DNA of 64,000 nucleotides from Mesostigma viride (lineage: Eukaryota > Streptophyta > Mesostigmatophyceae > Mesostigmatales > Mesostigmataceae). Position 1 is the first letter of the stretch, and the number at the start of each line of letters is the position of its first letter. The translations under genes and the position numbers were made by a program. Under the pieces are notes generated by a model. It made no database searches. It was not told the origin of the DNA and saw only the letters and a list, made by a program, of their open reading frames with translations. The stretch spans positions 1-64,000 of the forward strand of contig RPFO01000859.1 in NCBI GenBank assembly GCA_009746045.1. Direction: 5' to 3'. Below, piece after piece: positions 38,012 through 50,000 of the stretch.

Positions 38012-41000
38012 TCGACGGCGGTGGTGGCGATGGCGGTGGGTGGTGGCGGCGGCGTCGGCGGCAACGACGGCCGTGGTGGTGGCGGTGGCAGTGGCGGCGG
38101 CGGCGGCGGCGGTGGTGGTGGTGGTGGCGGTGGCGGTGGCGGTGGTGGTGGCAGTGGCAAGTGCGGTGGCGTCGGCGGGGGCGGGGGCGGGGGCGGGGGC
38201 AGGGGCGGGGGCGGCGGCGGCATGACCACTGGCCAGGATGGGTTCTCGCGCCAACAGCCCATCACCGTTGTGTTCCATGGGTCCCTGCATGCGTATGGCT
38301 GCGTGTTGAGATGGGGATGGGTTTTCGGAAGGGCTTGCCTCGGCACGGCTGCCATTGCCGGCGCATGGTGTCACGGGACGGTTCCGCTCCGTCATGATCC
38401 GCCAACTTTTTCACAATCCAACCGTCTTTCGACGGGGCGTCGCTGTGATGGCTGCGTCTAGCGGCCATGATGTGGGCCATGATGGGAGGCCATGATGGGA
38501 GGCCATGATGGGAGGCCATGATGGGAGGCCATGATGGGAGGCCATGATGGGAGGCGATGATGGGAGGCCATGATGGGAGGCAATGATGGGAGGCCATGAT
38601 GGGAGGCCATGATGGGAGGCCATGATGGGAGGCCATGATGGGAGGCCATGATGGGAGGCCATGATGGGAGGCCATGATGGGAGGCGATGATGGGAGGCGA
38701 TGATGGGAGGCCATGATGGGAGGCAATGATGGGAGGCCATGATGGGAGGCCATGATGGGAGGCCATGATGGGAGGCCATGATGGGAGGCCATGATGGGAG
38801 GCCATGATGGGAGGCCATGATGGGAGGCGATGATGGGAGGCAATGATGGGAGGCCATGATGGGAGGCAATGATGGGAGGCCATGATGTGGGCCATGATGG
38901 GAGGCCATGATGTGGGCCATGATGGGAGGCCATGATGTGGGCCATGATGGGAGGCAATGATGGGAGGCAATGATGGGAGGCCATGATGGGAGGCCATGAT
39001 GGGAGGCCATGATGTGGGCCATGATGTGGGCCATGATGGGAGGCCATGATGGGAGGCCATGATGGGAGGCCATGATGTGGGCCATGATGGGAGGCCATGA
39101 TGGGAGGCCATGATGGGAGGCCATGATGTGGGCCATGATGGGAGGCCATGATGTGGGCAATGATGGGAGGCCATGATGTGGGCCATGATGGGAGGCAATG
39201 ATGGGAGGCAATGATGGGAGGCCATGATGGGAGGCCATGATGGGAGGCCATGATGGGAGGCCATGATGGGAGGCAATGATGGGAGGCCATGATGTGGGCC
39301 ATGATGGGAGGCCATGATGGGAGGCCATGATGGGAGGCCATGATGGGAGGCAATGATGGGAGGCCATGATGGGAGGCAATGATGGGAGGCCATGATGGGA
39401 GGCCATGATGGGAGGCCATGATGGGAGGCAATGATGGGAGGCCATGATGGGAGGCCATGATGGGAGGCCATGATGGGAGGCCATGATGGGAGGCGATGAT
39501 GGGAGGCCATGATGGGAGGCAATTATGTGGGCCAATGTAGGTCACCTGTCCCTGCTCTCCTCGTGCCCTGCCATCTGCTGGCCCCTGCGTTGATGCGTCG
39601 TGCTACCACATGGATGTGCGCATGGATGTGCAATGGGTGGCCATGGCGCACGCACGACATGCACACACCCAATCACTGGCACCAAAATCGCTCCTCTCTG
39701 CTGCTCCTTTCTGCTTCTTCTCTTTTTCTTTTTTTTTCCCCTATCGTGCTCCCCTGTGCTGCACCCCCCTACGGCTGCCCCGCGGCGCGCGCTTGCAGTA
39801 CCGGCGCAGCGGCGCCAGCGCGTGGGAGGCGGCCCCTGTGCCTGCGTTCCTGCGGGGCGTCTCGCAGCCCCTCCTGCGGGCCGGCATGCAGCTGCGTGTG
39901 CTGCAGTGTCTCGACGACACGCGCGGCTTCGCGCAGGCCCTGGCATGCAGCGCGGAGCAAGAGGAGGCCGAGGCGGGGGTGGGGGCGGGGGCAGCCATGA
40001 CTGGGAGCATGGAAGCAAGGGACGGAAGACTCCCTTTGGACAAGGTGGGTACGAGGGGGGGGGGGGCGTTGGGGTGCGGAGGCAGGGGGAGACAAAAAGG
40101 GGGGCAGCGAGTGGAGGTTTTAGCTCAGGGAGTCAGTGATGGTGTTGTGCGTGTTGGGGGGTTCGGTGGGCATTCATGGGTGGTTTGCATAACGACCCTA
40201 TCTCTGATATCTGATTCATATCCTGAGGTATATTTGCTATCATAACATAGATATGAGGTATATTGGCTATCTTGCCGGCACGAGAGCTCACAGATTTCTG
40301 TTTTACACACGCATATACGGTCTGGGCGGCAGCACACCCTTCCCATGTGTCGGATGTCAGTGGATGCGGTTGCTGCTGGCACCCGCTGCATGCGCCTTGC
40401 GGTGCATTGGCAACCATCCCTGCCTGGGTCTGGGTGGGCCACGCGCCCACACGCAGCCAGGTGGGGGTGGGGTTTGCGCTTGCAGGGGTGGGTGCTCCTA
40501 TCAGGTGCCACCTCCATGAGTGGCGGCCGGAGCTTCCACACGGGCCTGGAGGGTGTCTTGTGGCCATGATTTGCTGCCATGCCTTGTCGCGGTGTCTTGC
40601 CGCCTTGTCTAGCCGCTAGCCATGTCATGTCACGTGCACCCACAGCTCCTGCCTTGTCGACCACGTGTGCCATCCCATCCGTGTCAAGCCGCTCGTTCCT
40701 CGGGACAAGGGGTGGTGTGGGACCAGGGGCCGTACGATGCATGCTGCCAGCCCACGCGGCCAAGCTGCTTGCACATGCGTGGGGACGTGCCCTGGCTTGC
40801 CTTGTGTGCCAACGCATGGCTCCATCATCATTTTGCCCTCATGGGATGGTCCAATAAATACCGCCCCAGCCTTCGCCCACCCTGGCACGTGTCAATACAC
40901 CCCTCTGTCCAACCACTACCAGCCGCCAGCCGCCACGGCCCGCGCGCTCCCGCTTGCGTTTGGCGCGCGCCAGCTGGAGGTGGCCACGCAGCGGCGCGCG

Positions 41001-44000
41001 CATTATGGTGCCTCGCGGCAGCGGTCCCTGGCAGGGCTGTTCCAGGAGATGGCGCGCGTGAGGCAGCTGGAGGAGGACGCGAGGGACGCAGAGGAGAGGC
41101 AGGCCAAGGAGGTGGGTGCAGAGGAGAGGCAGGCCAACGAGGTGGGTGCAGAGGAGAGGCAGGCCAAGGAGGTGGGTGCAGAGGAGAGGCAGGCCAAGGA
41201 GGTGGGTGCAGAGGAGAGGCAGGCCAAGGAGGTGGGTGCAGAGGAGAGGCAGGCCAAGGAGGTGGGTGCAGAGGAGAGGCAGGCCAACGAGGTGGGTGCA
41301 GAGGAGAGGCAGGCCAAGGAGGTGGGTGCAGAGGAGAGGCAGGCCAAGGAGGTGGGTGCAGAGGAGAGGCAGGCCAACGAGGTGGGTGCGAAGGAGAGGC
41401 AGGCCAAGGAGGTGGGTGCAGAGGAGAGGCAGGCCAAGGAGGTGGGTGCAGAGGAGAGGCAGGCCAAGGAGGTGGGTGCAGAGGAGAGGCAGGCCAAGGA
41501 GGTGGGTGCAGAGGAGAGGCAGGCCAAGGAGGTGGGTGCAGAGGAGAGGCAGGCCAAGGAGGTGGGTGCAGAGGAGAGGCAGGCCAAGGAGGTGGGTGCA
41601 GAGGAGAGGCAGGCCAAGGAGGTGGGTGCAGAGGAGAGGCAGGCCAAGGAGGTGGGTGCAGAGGAGAGGCAGGCCAAGGAGGTGGGTGCAGAGGAGAGGC
41701 AGGCCAAGGAGGTGGGTGCAGAGGAGAGGCAGGCCAAGGAGGTGGGTGCAGAGGAGAGGCAGGCCAAGGAGGTGGGTGCAGAGGAGAGGCAGGCCAAGGA
41801 GGTGGGTGCAGAGGAGAGGCAGGCCAAGGAGGTGGGTGCAGAGGAGAGGCAGGCCAAGGAGGTGGGTGCAGAGGAGAGGCAGGCCAACGAGGTGGGTGCA
41901 GAGGAGAGGCAGGCCAAGGAGGTGGGTGCAGAGGAGAGGCAGGCCAAGGAGGTGGGTGCAGAGGAGAGGCAGGCCAACGAGGTGGGTGCGAAGGAGAGGC
42001 AGGCCAAGGAGGTGGGTGCAGAGGAGAGGCAGGCCAAGGAGGTGGGTGCAGAGGAGAGGCAGGCCAAGGAGGTGGGTGCAGAGGAGAGGCAGGCCAAGGA
42101 GGTGGGTGCAGAGGAGAGGCAGGCCAAGGAGGTGGGTGCAGAGGAGAGGCAGGCCAAGGAGGTGGGTGCAGAGGAGAGGCAGGCCAACGAGGTGGGTGCA
42201 GAGGAGAGGCAGGCCAAGGAGGTGGGTGCAGAGGAGAGGCAGGCCAAGGAGGTGGGTGCAGAGGAGAGGCAGGCCAAGGAGGTGGGTGCAGAGGAGAGGC
42301 AGGCCAAGGAGGTGGGTGCAGAGGAGAGGCAGGCCAAGGAGGTGGGTGCAGAGGAGAGGCAGGCCAAGGAGGTGGGTGCAGAGGAGAGGCAGGCCAAGGA
42401 GGTGGGTGCAGAGGAGAGGCAGGCCAAGGAGGTGGGTGCAGAGGAGAGGCAGGCCAAGGAGGTGGGTGCAGAGGAGAGGCAGGCCAACGAGGTGGGTGCA
42501 GAGGAGAGGCAGGCCAAGGAGGTGGGTGCAGAGGAGAGGCAGGCCAAGGAGGTGGGTGCAGAGGAGAGGCAGGCCAAGGAGGTGGGCGCAGAGGAGAGGC
42601 AGGCCAAGGAGGTGGGTGCAGAGGAGAGGCAGGCCAAGGAGGTGGGTGCAGAGGAGAGGCAGGCCAAGGAGGTGGGCAAGGGCGTCCAAGCACCCAGGTG
42701 CCCCTACCGGTACTCGTGGTCCGCTTAGTACTGGGGGGGCCGTTAGTGCCACATAGCGAATGGACAGTGTTGAGCGAGTGGCTTTGCTGTGCTGGCATGT
42801 GCGTGTGTGCTGGGGAAGCAAGCGGGCTACCTGCGTTGCATCTGTGTCGGCATGTGTGCCATGGTGAGCAGGGGAAACATCCTGTGATGCGGGGCAACGT
42901 TTCACGTGGTGGGATATGGGCCCTGGTGTTGTCGCCCGGGCTTAGCATGGCATGCCCCTGGGGGTGGGGAGGGGCATAGCAACATGGAAGAGCCGTACGG
43001 GAGGTGAAGGTGACCAGATAGTAGTCAAACTGCTGTTGATTGTATACCTTTAGCCTGCATTTGCAGCTGGGCCATCTGGGGTGCTCTCTCACGGTTGGTT
43101 GTGCTGTCAATATGCTGCGTTCCAGGCGGCGCTGGAGCGAATGAGGCAGCGCCAGCTGGCGGCGCGGGAGGAGGCGGCTGCGGCCCAGCGCAAGCGCGAG
43201 GCGTTGCGACAGGAGCGAGCGCAAGAGATGAAGGAGAGGGCGGATGCGCGGTGAGGGGCCATAGGAGAGGGGCGGATGCCCCGTGAGCTGGCCTCGGTAG
43301 GAGACCCTTCACCAGCTTCTTGCAATGCAGCATGCCACATAGAGAGGTGGGGCATGTCCTTGCAGTGGCTGGCCACCCGCTGGAAGCCTCCATGTAGGGG
43401 CGGACCTGCACCGCTGGCAACTGTTGTTGAGGGCGTGCACATATGTAAGGCCACTGGGTGTAGAGCGCAGGGACCCGCGGTTGTCCTCTAGCGGATAATT
43501 GCTGCTGGCTGCTGTCACAAACTGCATGCCCTTACAGTGACCGCACATCACCACTCACATGACGGTGCCTCCTCCGTCTTTGCCGGCTCCACCTCTCGTT
43601 CACCCCCTGGGTCCCCCAGCCAAGTGGCCCTGGATGCGCGCCAGGCAGAGCAGGCGGCGGACGCGGCGCGGTGGGCAGAAGAGGAGCAGCTGCGCGCTGA
43701 GGTGGCGGCACAGATGGTGGAGGCATCACGCGCACGCATCGCCTCGATTGCGGGTACTGTGGTCGCGGGCGCTAGCAGCCAGAGTGAGGCAGTGGCCGCG
43801 GATGGCAGTGGGGCCAGCACTGCCACGGCTGACGCGCCAGCGCTCACCCTGGGTTCCATCACCCTGGATTTGGGGAAGGCTGGTGAGGGGGGTCGGGTTG
43901 GGGACGTGACACGGAGGGCGGGGGAGGACCCTGGTCGGGACGATGCCAGCCGAGACGCTGACCTGTTCAACGCAGCGGCTAGGGTGGCAGGTCGAGGCGA

Positions 44001-47000
44001 GGAGGCAGCGACCGACGCGGGGGAGGCGGGGCAGGCAGGCGTGGGCCAGGAGCACGGGACAGGGGCCGATGGCGCGGGGGTCTTAGGGGCGGCTGCGTCC
44101 GCACCGGCTGGGCTGGAGCGTCGGGGGGGCTCTCGAGGGGACAACCCGGTGACTTGGCGGCCAACAGCAGGCACCCTGAGGGACCGGCTGCGGGCCCAGG
44201 GAGGAACTGACAGGTCGCCGGCACCCCGTGAGGAGGACCAGGGGGACGTGTACCTGCGGCGCAGGGAGTACGGGGCAGGGTGGGACGCGGCGGTGGCGGC
44301 GGAGGCAAGGTCGGGCGTAGTGGCTGCAACGGAGGCGCGAGGAGAGGCCAGGCAAACAAGTGGTGCGCCGTTGCTGGATGATGCCAGCAGCCGGCACGGT
44401 CAGCTCACCGGCAAGGGGGAGAGGTCTCTGGCCGACAAGGGGGGGGCGCTCGCGGTGCGATGGATGGGGGGTGGTGAGAGGCTTGATGAGGGCGGGGGCC
44501 AGGGAGAAGGCGAGGGAGGGGAGCTCGCTGCGTTGGCGGCCAGGGGTGATGCGGCAGGTGGCGACGGCCATGCGCCGCTGGAGGTGGTGATGGACGCGTG
44601 CGTGGGCAGTGACGTGCGCCAGCAGTACCGGTTGGTCAGCGCTGCCTGTTGCCACCTGTTCCTGCACCAGCTGCGGCTGGTGCAGCACTGCTCGCTGCTG
44701 CGCCGCTTCCTCTTCATGCAAGGGGGCGACTTTGCCTACAACTTTGTGGACCTGCTGCTGCAAAAGGTAAGATCAGGCGGCAGCTGCACGTGCTGGCAGG
44801 CTGGTCCCGTAGGGTGTCCACCCGTACTACCGTGTGGCCATTTCTTGCACTTGCATGTGTGTATAAACCAATTTACTAGAATATGCTTATGCAGCGCGTA
44901 GTGTACTGTGGCACTAGTTGGCCCTGTGGCTGGGCCTCAGCAACACCATACGTTACGCCTGCTGTCTCCCCCACCAGTCCTCCAGCCTTCATGCTTGTGG
45001 TGCTAGTCGTTCCCTCCGTAGTGCGCCCATGGGCCGCCCCCGCCTCCTTTCTGGACATTCAGTGCGTGCAAGGGCAGGATCAGCGTGCTGTCCTCACCGC
45101 GCAAGCAGCATCCGCATCTGATAGCTCGCGCTTGAGGACGCGTGGGGCGATGCGCACTGTGTGAGCGTGTACATCCGCCGTATAGGTCTTCGGCGGTGCT
45201 CATCTGGTGATTATCATTGTTGGGCCATGCTAGCCGCGAGTATCCCTTTTATCGCTGCGCATCTCTCCCATCCTCCCATCCTCCCATCCTCCCATCCTCC
45301 CATCCTCCCATCCTCCCATCCTCCCATCCTCCCATCCTCCCATCCTCCCATCCTCCCATCCTCCCATCCTCCCATCCTCCCATCCTCCCATCCTCCCATC
45401 CTCCCATCCTCCCATCCTCCCATCCTCCCATCCTCCCATCCTCCCATCCTCCCATCCTCCCATCCTCCCATCCTCCCATCCTCCCATCCTCCCATCCTCC
45501 CATCCTCCCATCCTCCCATCCTCCCATCCTCCCATCCTCCCATCCTCCCATCCTCCCATCCTCCCATCCTCCCATCCTCCCATCCTCCCATCCTCCCATC
45601 CTCCTATCCTCCCATCCTCCCATCCTCCCATCGCTGCACATCTCTCCTATCGCTCGAGTGGGCATGGGTCATTTCTTGGCGCTCGCGCTGCACCGAGCGC
45701 ATGGTGCAGTATGCGTGATGCGGACGGACGAGGCGCGGTCTTACCTGTGCCCTGTTCTTGCAACCAACATGGATGGCATGCCGCAGCGAACAGAGAGACC
45801 CGTTCCACCCCTCTGCTTTCGTCGTCCAAAGGGCCATTCGGAATCTGTTGTTCGCTCTCTCACGCCTGCTGGGATGGCTGACACAGCTGTGACACCCCCA
45901 ACCCCACTACTTGTTCCCCCCCCTTATTTGCTATATCGTCGTTTGCCGTGTGGCGGTGGCGCCTCGCTCTCCAGGCTCACGCGCCCAAAGGGTGGCGCAA
46001 CCCGTCCCAGGGCCAGGTGCAGGAGATGCTGGGTGCGGCGCTGCGGGCGTCCACGGATGCGTGCGCTGATGAATATGCGGACCGCCTGCGCGTGGAGTTT
46101 GTGGACCCGCCACCCCCGCAGCTGCCGGTCGACCCCTTCCGTGCGTGCCTTGGCCATGTTGCGTGCTGCGCCGTGTGGCATCTCGTGTGGCATGTCATGC
46201 CTCACCTTATTTCGTCTCGTGTGTATCCTTGCATGCCCCATCTTGCGCCCTCTTCCGGGCACATCCTCCGCCGCGGCTCGTGTGCGTGCCCTCACAGCTC
46301 CTCCTGTGCCCATGTGCTGTCAACCCCTGCCCGGCTGCCAGTGACTAGCAGCTCTAGTATTCTAGAAATCAACCGTTACCGTTATCTTATACTTTGTTCA
46401 CGATGTAGGGCCCCAGTAGACACCCGCGAGGAGGCTGTCGATTTTTGCTCTCGTGGCGTGTCGCATTTGTGTCTTCCTCTCGTGGGCCAGTGACCAGGTG
46501 TTCGCGGGCGGCGCCTTGCTGACTCTGTTGCCTGGCGCATCACCGTATATGGAACCCCCCAATCAACACGCAGCGCCTTGGGCCACGCGATGCTCCCAAC
46601 CATGTTCTGAGCATGCCACCATTTGCTGTGCGTGTCAGCGGTATGGATAGGGCCGGTCGGGCACACACTCCATTCGCATTCTGCCTTGCCTACCCGTGGC
46701 GGTCTGGGTGCAGCCCGGTTCCGATGGTCAGCCGTGTGCGTAGCAAAGGCGATGGGGTTCGCGTTGTCGCGCGGCCTTATGCCTGCCTTGCTGTTCTCGT
46801 TTTCACACGTGATGTGAGGCTATCTACCATGGCAGTGAGTAACTAGCTCTGGTTTGCCTTTTGCATCCGATAATACCCCCACCACCCCACCACCCCCTGC
46901 CAAGGCGAAAGGGTGGCCCTATGCTTGCTATTGATAAGCCGGGCCTCCTAATCACTGGCCACGTGGTGGCGTCCCAGCTGCATCACCACATCCCACTTAC

Positions 47001-50000
47001 AGTTATGTCAACACGACACATACCCCCAGCCTCCTGGCTTCCATCATGGGCTTTTCATGGGACATGGGTTGTCGCTGGCATCTTATAAAGCATGGTCGGC
47101 TGCCTGCGGCTGCCCACAGGTGCGGACGCCCTCTCTTTCATCCGCCTGCGCTACTCGGTCGGCTGGCCGCTGAGTGAGGTCATCACGCCCGAGTCCTTGC
47201 TGGCGTACGCGCGCGTGGGCACGTTTCTGCTCACGCTGCAGCACGTGTCCTTCGCTGTGCGCGACATTTGCAGCACCCTGCAGGTAGGCGCCCCTGGCCG
47301 TGCCGCTGCTGGGCCCTGCCCCCAAGTGTCCCTGCCATGTAGTGCATCTTCGCCAGGCAACCAATGCTCACCAGGCAACATGGATTACAGCTCCGGTCGC
47401 CACCTTGCTGGTCAGGGCCCGCTGCTCTGGGCAAGCCAGGGGCTTGGCCCTCAGCCAAAGGCCATAGCTGGCATGTGTGCGCACCGGAAACATGTTATAT
47501 GCAAAGTGAAAGTCATTGTAGAGATCAAAAACTGGCTATTGTCAATCCATGCCCAAGTGGAGTATCCCCAAGCGTCTGAGCATACAACAATTGAGATGCT
47601 AAACATGCACTAGGCACCGACAGCTGGCCTGACCACTTGCGTGTATAGCTACCCTTTCCATGTCGATGTGTGCCCTCACCCACACAACACCATGACGACT
47701 GGCAGAGCATGGCCAAGCAGGTGATTCGCCGCACAACCGTGCAGATGCAGCGCCGGCGGCAGCGCGCCAGCTGGCAGGGGGGGGACCCAGATGCCTGCAG
47801 TGTCGCGTCCACGCCGGCCACCTCCACCACCTCCGCGTCTGCCTCGACGTTCTTCTCGTCATCGGTGGCGGGGGGTCCCCTCCCTCCCTCGGCGGCCGCC
47901 CCCCCCAGCCACCGGCTGCAGCGCACGCAGGTCTTCCTGAGGGAGATCACCCACTTTGTGGGCATCCTGCAGGGGCATTTGCACTCGCAGCTGCGGCACG
48001 TCTCATGGCGCGCCTTCCAGGAGCGGCTGCGCACTGAGGTGAAGGAGGGGGAGGTGCCATAATGGGTGAAGGGGTGGGGGGGAGGTGCCATGATGGGTGA
48101 AGGGGTGGGGGGGAGGTGTCCTGATGGGTGAACGGAGACCGGGTGGATGCCGGTGCTGCTGTTGTTGGCGTTGAGGCAGCAGGCCGTGGGTGTTTCCATG
48201 GGGCAGGGTGACGTGTGGCAGTCGGGCACAAATATTGGACCAGCGGACCTTGGCTGTTCACTTGGGATGATAACGAGTTTCTAGGGGGCGTAGGGTTTCT
48301 ACGACATTCAAGAGACCCATCATACAGTCACAAGGCTTTTGTGAGCGCTTGATGATGACGAGGAGCCCCCTCCCCATGTGAGCGATAACAAAACACAATA
48401 GCCGATATGGTGCACTTATCGATATTGTGTCGTTATTGTTCTAGGTGATACCGACAAGGAGGCACCCCCACATGCAGTACCAGTGGGCCGAGGCAGGCGG
48501 GAAGAGGCGTCGGCTGCGAGGGATGCCGCGCGTGCACTGCTTGACGGACAGCCATGGGGTTGTCAATCAAACAAACTCCCGTCCACTAACATTCCCTCCC
48601 CCCCCTAGGCGCGGCCACATGGGTGGGGGGAAACCTGCTCGCTGCAAGTCCACGTGGCCCTCGCCCTGCGGTGATGGGCGGTGCCCTGCATCTGGTGCTG
48701 TGAGCCCTGGTGGAGCCAAGAACTCGGTTCCCCTGATCTCTGCACCCTGATTGCGAACTCAGCCCCGGTCATGCGTGTAATGAGGGTGGTGCCCCGGCAA
48801 GGCCGTTGATGGCCCCTGCACTAGCACGACCCAGCAGGGGCTGTGCCGCTCGCTCAACGTGTCGGTCCTTTCACCCCTCGCTCAACGTGCCGGTCCTTTT
48901 ACCCCTCACTCAACGTGTCGGTCCTTTCACCCCTCGCGCAAGGTGTCGGTCCTTTCACCCCTCGCTGGTGGTGTCGGTCCTTTCACCCCTCGCTGGAGGT
49001 GTCGGTCCTTTCACCCCTCGCTGGAGGTGTCGGTCCTTTCACCCCTCACTCAACGTGTCGGTCCTTTCACCCCTCGCTCAACGTGTCGGTCCTTTCACCC
49101 CTCGCTGGAGGTGTCGGTCCTTTCACCCCTCGCTGGAGATGTCGGTCCTTCCACCCCTCGCTCAACGTGTCGGTCCTTTCACCCCTCGCTGGAGATGTCG
49201 GTCCTTTCACCCCTCGCGCAAGGTGTCGGTCCTTCCACCCCTCGCTCAACGTGTGGGTCCTTTCACCCCTCACTCAACGTGTCGGTCCTTTCACCCCTCG
49301 CTGGAGGTGTCGGTCCTTTCACCCCTCGCGCAAGGTGTCGGTCCTTCCACCCCTCGCTCAACGTGACGGTCCTTTCACCCCTCGCTGGAGATGTCGGTCC
49401 TTTCACCCCTCGCTGGAGATGTCGGTCCTTTCACCCCTCGCGCAAGGTGTCGGTCCTTCCACCCCTCGCTCAACGTGTGGGTCCTTTCACCCCTCGCTGG
49501 AGATGTCGGTCCTTTCACCCCTCGCTGGAGATGTCGGTCCTTTCACCCCTCGCTCAACGTGTCGGTCCTTCCACCCCTCGCTCAACGTGCCGGTCCTTTC
49601 ACCCCTCGCTGGAGGTGTCGGTCCTTTCACCCCTCACTCAAGGTTTCGGTCATCCCTCCCGCGCAGACATCATGGTGAAGCCTCGAAGCGTGGTGCAGCG
49701 ACAGTGTCGGACCTCCCCTCCCTGTTGACCACTACCCATCGGTTACTTTCGTTGCATGCCATCATGCGGCGTTGTTGGCCCACGCTCACATGCACGGCAT
49801 GCATTAGACTCCAGCCCGCCACCGCCCGTCCTCCCAGGCCTTCTGGCTGATGCATCGCTCCCATCATTGACACCGCGGCACACCACACTGATGCCATGCT
49901 GCGCTCACGCCGGATGCTGCTCACCACGGGGTACGCCATGCTCGTTTCCTTCTTTGTGCCATGTGATGCGGGCACACCCTGGCAGGCGCGCGACATGGAG

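Noticed and set aside
38262-39545. Long SHHGLPSWPPIMA ORFs as a collagen-like or secreted repeat protein
   Set aside because: Produced by a 13-bp minisatellite that rotates frame, giving the same peptide in all three minus-strand frames; it lies in a GCP6 intron.
40622-42979. A 785-aa Gly/Arg ORF (GEAGQGGGCR repeats) as a separate gene
   Set aside because: It is the wrong frame of the GCP6 exon-13 array; the exon frame is the EERQAKEVGA one, supported by exon phase on both sides.
43537-43619. GCP6 exon 15 starting at the ttacag near 43536
   Set aside because: Joining exon 14 there gives an immediate in-frame stop; the acceptor cccccag at 43619 restores the frame and has a pyrimidine tract.
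38460-49660. Regular repeats considered as CRISPR arrays
   Set aside because: The units are contiguous tandem repeats without unique spacers, and there are no cas genes; the context is eukaryotic introns.
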